DNA from: Gammaproteobacteria bacterium
Lineage (GTDB): Bacteria; Pseudomonadota; Gammaproteobacteria; DRJJ01
Assembly: GCA_011052255.1 (NCBI GenBank)
Contig: DRJJ01000117.1
Coordinates: 1 to 19,138, forward strand
DNA length: 19,138 bases
Reading direction: 5' to 3'
This document shows, piece by piece, positions 14,298 to 19,138 of the stretch. Below the pieces are notes generated by a model, which worked only from the letters and a program-made list of their open reading frames with translations, made no database searches and was not told the DNA's origin. How positions within the stretch are numbered: the first letter of the stretch is position 1; each line of letters opens with the position of its first letter. The position numbers and the translations under genes were made by a program.

Positions 14298-16260
14298 TCA
14301 CCAGCAGTGGCGGCATCGGGCAGTCAAGGGAATTGGCAATGGCGCGGAATAACTCACGTTCCTGTACGCTGACCTGCTGGTCTGATGTGATACACAGTGC
14401 GACAGCTTTTAACAGCTGCGGTTTGAGCAAGGGCCTGAGCTTATTCAGGTCCATCACCGCCTGATCCAGTTTTTCCGGGCTGAGTTCACGGGATGATAAT
14501 AAGGAAATTTCAATATCGCCCAACATTTGGGCAGCCTGTTGTATCGCTTGCTGATCATTTTCATGTGGCTGGCGATTTTTGATGATGGTTGACAGCAGGA
14601 TGCTGCACGGATCCGCCAGTTTTTTGTATGATTTGTACTTTTGTCGAGCAGGGCGTGTTTTACCGAAAATTGCATCCAGGTGTGCGAATAATATCTGTTT
14701 CAGGCTCCATTCAAACAGGCTGACTTTTTTATCGGCCTTAATCAGTCTGACTACATTGGCGCGAAAGCGCTCGTATTGGGTATTGGTAAGCTGTCGTAGC
14801 GACGGTGATGCCATGTCCAGTAGAGCCAGGCGGTACTCAGGATGGATCTGGTCACGGCATTTCTCGAGTGCCATCAAGGCTTCGTATACACCGTCATCGG
14901 ACTCCTGTTCCAGCATTTGTAATTGAGCGGAACGAATCAGATCTGTACCGTCCAGTAATAGTAAATAGATAACTGCACGTGCACCATGTGGTTCGTGCGC
15001 AGCCAGCCGTACTGGTTCGGGCAGGTTTTCAACCAGCTGATGGGCATATGCCAGATGATCAGCAGACGGATTGCCAACCTGATTAATGGCGTCTGTGGCC
15101 TCTGCCAGTATGCTGCCGGTGATAATGGTCTGGGTGAACGTCGTTTTCCGTGTCTGGTCTGCTTGTGCCTTAGCCTCATCATCTGAGCTTCCAGCAGAAT
15201 CGTAAGCGGTGTCGGAATCCTGACTAGAATCGAAAACGCCATCCCATTGTGGGTCGAGGCGCAGTATGCGTTTTTCCAGTGGAGGGTGGGTTGCAAACAA
15301 CGATGAGAACATGGTTGTCATGCTCTGGCTGAAGAAAGCATGGCTGATCTGTGCACTTGACGGGTTTTCAACGATAGAACCTGCGGCATCACCGCCTATA
15401 CGCTTCAATGCGCCCGCGATGGTATCCGGGTTGCGGGTAAACTGAACAGCTGAAGCATCAGCCAGATACTCGCGCTGTCGACTGACTGCGGCCTTGATCA
15501 GGTTGCCAAAAAATGTACCGGCATAACCAATAACCAACAAGCCGATACCCAGGAACACGATACCGCCCGCGCTGTTGTCTCGGGAACTGCGGCGGCCTGC
15601 AGAATGCGATCCACTGCGTAAAATAATATAGCCGATCAGCCCGAGTAACAGGATGCCATGCAGTATACCGATCAAACGAATATTCAGGCGCATATCACCA
15701 TTAAGTATGTGACTGAACTCGTGTGCGACGACTCCCTGTAGTTGATCGCGGCTGAGTTTTTCAATGCAGCCACGTGTAACGCCAATGACTGCATCACCGG
15801 GTTTAAACCCGGCTGCAAAGGCATTAATGCCATCTTCACCTTCAAGTAAATAAACAGGTGGTACGGGTGTACCGGATGCGATGGCCATTTCCTCGACCAC
15901 GTTCAGTATCTTTTTTACATTAATATCGCTATTGCCATCCACCAGCAGTTTGCCACCCATCATTTCGGCAACAGCCGTACCACCGCTGGAAAGCGAGCTC
16001 ATTTTGAACAGACTGCCCATAGTGATGAGCAGCACAACGCCGGCAGATATGGTCCAGAATATATTCCAGTCGAAGCCGTCGCGTAAAAAATTAACGGGAA
16101 CGGTGTTGTTACTATCCAGTGCGTTGGGATCAATGAACCCTAAAGAAAACATGACCAGCAGGTTGGTCAGTAAAATCAGCGAGACGACGGCCAGTATAAA
16201 AAAAACGACCAGTCGCCCCGTACTTTTGCGTGCATGATCCTGTGACTGAAAAAAATTCAT
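14290..16260 (-). CDS. M48 family metallopeptidase with long TerB-like C-terminus
   Basis: A 656-residue membrane protease of the HtpX/Ste24 type. Hydrophobic segments lie at about 17-40, 68-82, 193-215 and 235-255. The zinc site is HEFSH (180-184) with the third ligand E264 in RQREYLADASAVQF, and VYLLEGEDGINAFAAGF precedes it as in the family. HtpX proteins are usually near 290 residues; here ~310 extra residues follow. They are mostly helical and charged, and end in a segment (about 605-650, CITSDQQVSVQERELFRAIA then LDCPMPP) that resembles TerB-like helices. The extra part probably faces the cytosol. The gene starts 15 bases after lemA and overlaps the O-methyltransferase gene by 8 bases. 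ATG 16260 has no strong ribosome binding site. Confidence 0.9.
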   Translation of the reverse strand: MNFFQSQDHARKSTGRLVVFFILAVVSLILLTNLLVMFSLGFIDPNALDSNNTVPVNFLRDGFDWNIFWTISAGVVLLITMGSLFKMSSLSSGGTAVAEMMGGKLLVDGNSDINVKKILNVVEEMAIASGTPVPPVYLLEGEDGINAFAAGFKPGDAVIGVTRGCIEKLSRDQLQGVVAHEFSHILNGDMRLNIRLIGILHGILLLGLIGYIILRSGSHSAGRRSSRDNSAGGIVFLGIGLLVIGYAGTFFGNLIKAAVSRQREYLADASAVQFTRNPDTIAGALKRIGGDAAGSIVENPSSAQISHAFFSQSMTTMFSSLFATHPPLEKRILRLDPQWDGVFDSSQDSDTAYDSAGSSDDEAKAQADQTRKTTFTQTIITGSILAEATDAINQVGNPSADHLAYAHQLVENLPEPVRLAAHEPHGARAVIYLLLLDGTDLIRSAQLQMLEQESDDGVYEALMALEKCRDQIHPEYRLALLDMASPSLRQLTNTQYERFRANVVRLIKADKKVSLFEWSLKQILFAHLDAIFGKTRPARQKYKSYKKLADPCSILLSTIIKNRQPHENDQQAIQQAAQMLGDIEISLLSSRELSPEKLDQAVMDLNKLRPLLKPQLLKAVALCITSDQQVSVQERELFRAIANSLDCPMPPLLVNE

Positions 16261-16275
16261 ACGGCTAAGGGATTA

Positions 16276-16872
16276 TCAGAAAGAGACCTTGGGCGCTTCC
16301 TGTATCGCCGCACTGTCTTCGAATTCCATCAGTGAGGCATCCGAAGTATGACCAAAGCTACGGGCGAAGAAGACAGGTGGGAAGGTCTGTTTATAGGTGT
16401 TGTATGCCATCACCGCATCGTTAAAGGCCTGGCGGGAAAAAGCAACCTTATTCTCGGTGCTGGTTAATTCTTCGCTCATTTGCATCATGTTCTGGTTGGC
16501 TTTTAGATCCGGGTAGGCCTCCATGACTACGTTCAGTTTACCCAGTGCGCCGCTCAGTGCGCCTTCGGAACCAACCAGCTCTGCCATGGCTGCTGCATTG
16601 CCAGGGTCGGCGGCGGCGGCGGCAAGGTTGTTTGATGCTGCATTTCGGGCCGCGATAACGGCTTCCAGGGTGCCGCGCTCATGCTTCATATAGGCCTTGG
16701 CTGTTTCAATCAGGTTAGGAATCAGGTCGTAGCGGCGCTTGAGCTGTACCTCGATCTGGGCAAAGCTGTTCTCGTAGCGGTTTTTCAGTGTCACCAGGTT
16801 ATTGAAAATACTGATAATATAAAAAACCAGTGCAGCAATAATAACCAGAATCACAATAATTGATGTTTCCAT
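16276..16872 (-). CDS. lemA: LemA family protein
   Basis: A LemA protein: one N-terminal membrane segment (about 5-22), then the helical bundle with FNNLVTLKNRYENSFAQIEVQLKRR at its start, DLIPNLIETAKAYMKHERGT, and a LNVVMEAYPDLKAN-type segment followed by SRQAFNDAVMAYNTY. I choose ATG 16872 (198 residues): GAGGTG lies 9 bases upstream. A GTG at 16884 lies within that site and would add four residues without its own ribosome binding site. LemA proteins are membrane-anchored and of uncertain function, very often paired with an M48 protease as here. Intergenic distance to the protease gene is 15 bases. Confidence 0.93.
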   Translation of the reverse strand: METSIIVILVIIAALVFYIISIFNNLVTLKNRYENSFAQIEVQLKRRYDLIPNLIETAKAYMKHERGTLEAVIAARNAASNNLAAAAADPGNAAAMAELVGSEGALSGALGKLNVVMEAYPDLKANQNMMQMSEELTSTENKVAFSRQAFNDAVMAYNTYKQTFPPVFFARSFGHTSDASLMEFEDSAAIQEAPKVSF

Positions 16873-17243
16873 ATCCTGAAGCACCTCACGGAGTGTTGTT
16901 TTGCATAAATACGCGTTTAAAGACCCCGATACGATGTCATATTAACAGCTGTATGTCGATATTTTATGCTGTATCAGGCATTTCTGGCCTACAAACTCCC
17001 TCTCCCTTAGGGAGAGGGTTGGGGTGAGGGGATCTGGATAGATAACTCATTGTTTTATTTATCCCCTTATCCTCGATAATTGCTCCTGCATCTTAAAATA
17101 AGGAGCATGCACAGAAAAATGATTATGTTTATGGAACAGTAGGGAGTATCAGGCCTTAAAAACTGGCCCCAGGCAACCACCAGGTATCATTTAAAAACAG
17201 AACTACAGTGGTCTACACTCTATAGTAACGAAGGTGAATTCGG
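16873..17243. other. Divergent intergenic region with dispersed repeat
   Basis: The 371 bases between lemA (minus) and the cyclase-like gene (plus) hold no convincing gene. They contain the CCCTCTCCC/GGGAGAGGG repeat (16998-17031) and a 7-bp dyad TGCTCCT/AGGAGCA (17081-17087 with 17101-17107). A plus-strand TATAGT (17221-17226) could be the -10 of the cyclase-like gene, but no good -35 precedes it. No lemA promoter stood out. Confidence 0.5.
16998..17031. repeat. Dispersed CCCTCTCCC...GGGAGAGGG repeat
   Basis: A perfect 9-bp stem (16998-17006 with 17010-17018) with loop TTA is followed by TTGGGGTGAGGGGA. This is the form of a short repeat found in very many bacterial genomes, as I recall it. 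No T-run follows on either strand. Confidence 0.75.
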
Positions 17244-18536
17244 GTGAGTCGTTCATCATTATTGATTTGCCACGGGAGGTATGCATTGGCACAAGATAAT
17301 ACTGCACATTCTGCTGATCAGGATGCAGCCGGGATTTCCGGTCTGCAGGGGTCGCCTTTGTCATCCAGACCCATCGATAGCACCCAGCTTGCCAACCTGA
17401 AATTTATCGAACAGTGCCTGTATGAATACTGGAGCCTGGGCAAGAATCTTGCGGTAGGCTGGTGCCCGGTGGAGAAAGGCATACTGGTGTTGATGATCCC
17501 TCAATATGCACTTGCATCCTATGCTACTGAAAATTCACCCGACGATGATGAGGTCTTACATGGGACGGGTGCTTTGTTGTCTGATGTGGCGATGGAGAGT
17601 ATGGCCCAGCAACTGGTGACCGGCTCAAAACAAAGAAGCATCGAAGATATCATGTGGATTGCAAAGCTGTTTGATGTCAGCGTAAACCATATCCAGTTGC
17701 CCTACCCACTGGTTCCTGATGATACGGTATACCTTATTATAGAAGAGCTCATGAAGCGGCATGGTATTACCTTTGTAGAAAGTCGTGCCGTGGCGCTGTT
17801 CGACATAGTCGGATTTTCTCTGTACAAGCCACTTGAACAGGTAACACAAATTAATAGCCTGGCGTATTCGTTAAATTCGGCGCATAACAAAATGCTCAGT
17901 AAAGAAATTGATGTCAACTTTGCCAGGCTAACTACTGGAGATGGTTTTTATATATGGAATCGGGATACCAGTTTGCAGGCCAGTACTAATCTTTATCATT
18001 TTATGCATCTGGTGCTGGCCGATAATGCCATTGCCCGCAGCAAGTCAAAAGGTAATACCACGCCCTTGCTGCGCACCGGGTTTCATATAGGCAGTCACTA
18101 TGAGTTTTATCCTGCAGAGGGATTAAACCCGGCGGTATACAGTTATATTGTTGGCGATGTAACAGTAGAGCTTGCGCGCATAGTGGATCAAACCCAGGCA
18201 GGGCAGGTGTCAGTAGCAGAATTCCAGGCACGGTTTCCTGATCCGCAAGGACGGACGGGTAAATTTGTTAACCTCAGTACGGTTGAATTTATCAAACGAG
18301 CACAAAGAGATCTTACCGAACTACATGGCGTTGAACTTTCCGGTGAGCACATAAAATCTATCCAGTGTTATCTGACCGGCGATATTCAACATGATGGTAA
18401 CTACAACATCAGAAAATTCAAGGTCACCGATAAACACGGCCTGTCACGCAATGTTTATAACGCCAAGGTTAATATCTATTGCGATCAAGGTGCTCCAATT
18501 TTTCTTGGTATTCAGGAAAGCGAGGTTGTTCATTAA
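17244..18536 (+). CDS. Class III nucleotidyl cyclase-like protein with altered active site
   Basis: A 430-residue protein without membrane segments. The N-terminal ~175 residues are an unassigned, possibly sensory region. From about 180 the order fits a class III adenylate/guanylate cyclase domain: VALFDIVGFSLY (metal Asp187), LTTGDGFYIW (Asp233), LLRTGFHIG and YIVGDVTVELARIVDQ, then GQVSVAEF. Both metal aspartates and Arg312 are kept. The position of the substrate Lys before GD is Leu229, and the transition-state Asn of VNxAxR is absent (G304 to R312 reads GDVTVELAR). Activity is therefore uncertain. A C-terminal extension of ~95 residues follows. Two starts are possible: GTG 17244 with AAGG upstream, or TTG 17286 with GGGAGG 6 bases upstream. 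The latter also fits a start from TATAGT 17221. Confidence 0.75.
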   Translation: MSRSSLLICHGRYALAQDNTAHSADQDAAGISGLQGSPLSSRPIDSTQLANLKFIEQCLYEYWSLGKNLAVGWCPVEKGILVLMIPQYALASYATENSPDDDEVLHGTGALLSDVAMESMAQQLVTGSKQRSIEDIMWIAKLFDVSVNHIQLPYPLVPDDTVYLIIEELMKRHGITFVESRAVALFDIVGFSLYKPLEQVTQINSLAYSLNSAHNKMLSKEIDVNFARLTTGDGFYIWNRDTSLQASTNLYHFMHLVLADNAIARSKSKGNTTPLLRTGFHIGSHYEFYPAEGLNPAVYSYIVGDVTVELARIVDQTQAGQVSVAEFQARFPDPQGRTGKFVNLSTVEFIKRAQRDLTELHGVELSGEHIKSIQCYLTGDIQHDGNYNIRKFKVTDKHGLSRNVYNAKVNIYCDQGAPIFLGIQESEVVH

Positions 18537-18693
18537 CCGGGACACCTCTGCCAACCTTCATTTACGGGCTATAGAAAGCGCCTGTGCCATCAGGTATACT
18601 TTTCCAAGATAATAATTTCACGACATAGCTGCAAAAAGTCTTTCAAGCCTGTGTGGTGGTAACGACCCTGTAAAATCTGTCCGGGATATATTG

Positions 18694-19138
18694 ATGGCAC
18701 CATTCAAATTTTCTGTAGTGAGAATAGTTTTACTTGCACTATTGTTGGGTGGCTGTACTGCCGGGCCTGGATACAAGCTTCACTATACTCTGAAAGATGA
18801 CCCGAAGTCGCGCCCGATCAAGAGCGCAGTGTTGCTGCCAGTGGATGTGGACGTTTCTGAGATGTCATTAGGTGGCATCGTAGAGGAAGTCCCGGAATGG
18901 AGCGAGCAGGCAGAAAATAATGTGCGCAAGGCAGTTCTGTTCGTCCGTGATCCTGACGAAAACAAAGTCTTCGTGCGTCAGGTTGACAGTTCTTCTCTGG
19001 AACCGGATGAACAAAAAAAACTGGAGGAACATCTTGCGCTGTTTACTGTAGTAGCGAGTAATGCCCTCTGGACAGAACTGCCCGGGAACAGCGCCTGGCA
19101 GTTCAAACAGGAACACTTTGATTATACCATTGGCGATG
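18694..19138 (+). CDS. Lipoprotein, N-terminal part (partial)
   Basis: The frame opens at ATG 18694 and is uninterrupted to the window end (148 residues visible), so it is truncated by the window, not broken. It has a basic N-terminus and hydrophobic run with lipobox LGGC at residues 18-21, giving lipidation at Cys21. The mature part begins with a polar LHYTLKDDPKSRPIKSAVLL stretch followed by PVDVDVSEMSLGG. This is reminiscent of envelope lipoproteins whose N-terminal strand precedes a periplasmic domain; I do not recognise the family. It follows the cyclase-like gene on the same strand after 157 bases in which I saw no terminator, so co-transcription is possible. Confidence 0.75.
   Translation, partial: MAPFKFSVVRIVLLALLLGGCTAGPGYKLHYTLKDDPKSRPIKSAVLLPVDVDVSEMSLGGIVEEVPEWSEQAENNVRKAVLFVRDPDENKVFVRQVDSSSLEPDEQKKLEEHLALFTVVASNALWTELPGNSAWQFKQEHFDYTIGD

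Noticed and set aside
17281..17283. ATG right after GGGAGG as a start of the cyclase-like gene
   Set aside because: It is out of frame with the protein; only GTG 17244 or TTG 17286 are in frame.

Overview
The window looks like a piece of a gammaproteobacterial chromosome of roughly 50% GC. The evidence is the family content: a proteobacterial-type GshA C-terminus, MltF, SlyD with a His-rich tail, RluE, an HD-GYP protein with a DUF3391-type N-terminus, and a DUF4126 protein. REP-like palindromes also sit between genes. The genus cannot be fixed from sequence alone. I found no tRNA, rRNA, transposase, phage gene or CRISPR array; it reads as ordinary core or semi-core chromosome with repeats in the gaps.

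Layout. (1) Bases 1-4200, plus strand: the end of glutamate-cysteine ligase (gshA), a small cytosolic protein with degenerate C-terminal repeats, an exported TlpA/thioredoxin-like protein, the lytic transglycosylase lipoprotein MltF, and a membrane-anchored beta-propeller-like protein whose start overlaps the mltF stop by 4 bases. (2) Bases 4200-5905: a minus-strand HD-GYP protein that has lost the HD dyad, with its own terminator and a 332-base upstream region carrying a perfect CRP-type operator. (3) Bases 5906-9533: small alternating genes (inner-membrane protein, lipoprotein with a possible Cys-His-Asp triad, DUF4126 protein, SlyD, alpha/beta hydrolase, 78-residue protein). (4) Bases 9574-12802, minus strand: a degenerate methyltransferase, a bactofilin, and a DUF4382-type lipoprotein with its own terminator. 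(5) Bases 12803-16872, minus strand: a 118-base palindromic element, then (in transcription order) the tight run lemA, M48 metalloprotease, O-methyltransferase, rluE. (6) Bases 17244-19138, plus strand: a class III nucleotidyl cyclase-like protein and the start of a lipoprotein that runs off the window.

How the genes fit together. Much of the content concerns the envelope: MltF cuts peptidoglycan, bactofilin forms a cytoskeletal scaffold often tied to peptidoglycan hydrolases, and LemA with an M48 protease is a recurrent membrane pair. Three lipoproteins and several small membrane proteins add to this. A second thread is nucleotide signalling. The HD-GYP protein has a perfect CRP-type site upstream and the cyclase-like protein lies about 12 kb away. 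Both signalling domains have lost key residues, so either may act as a sensor or scaffold rather than an enzyme.

No single locus is clearly a new defence, biosynthetic or mobile system. The most worthwhile leads are the palindromic element at 12857-12974, the divergent CRP-type control region at 5749-5794, the TGTAA dyad cluster upstream of bactofilin, and the two altered signalling domains. All family calls were made by reading the sequence; no database search was run.
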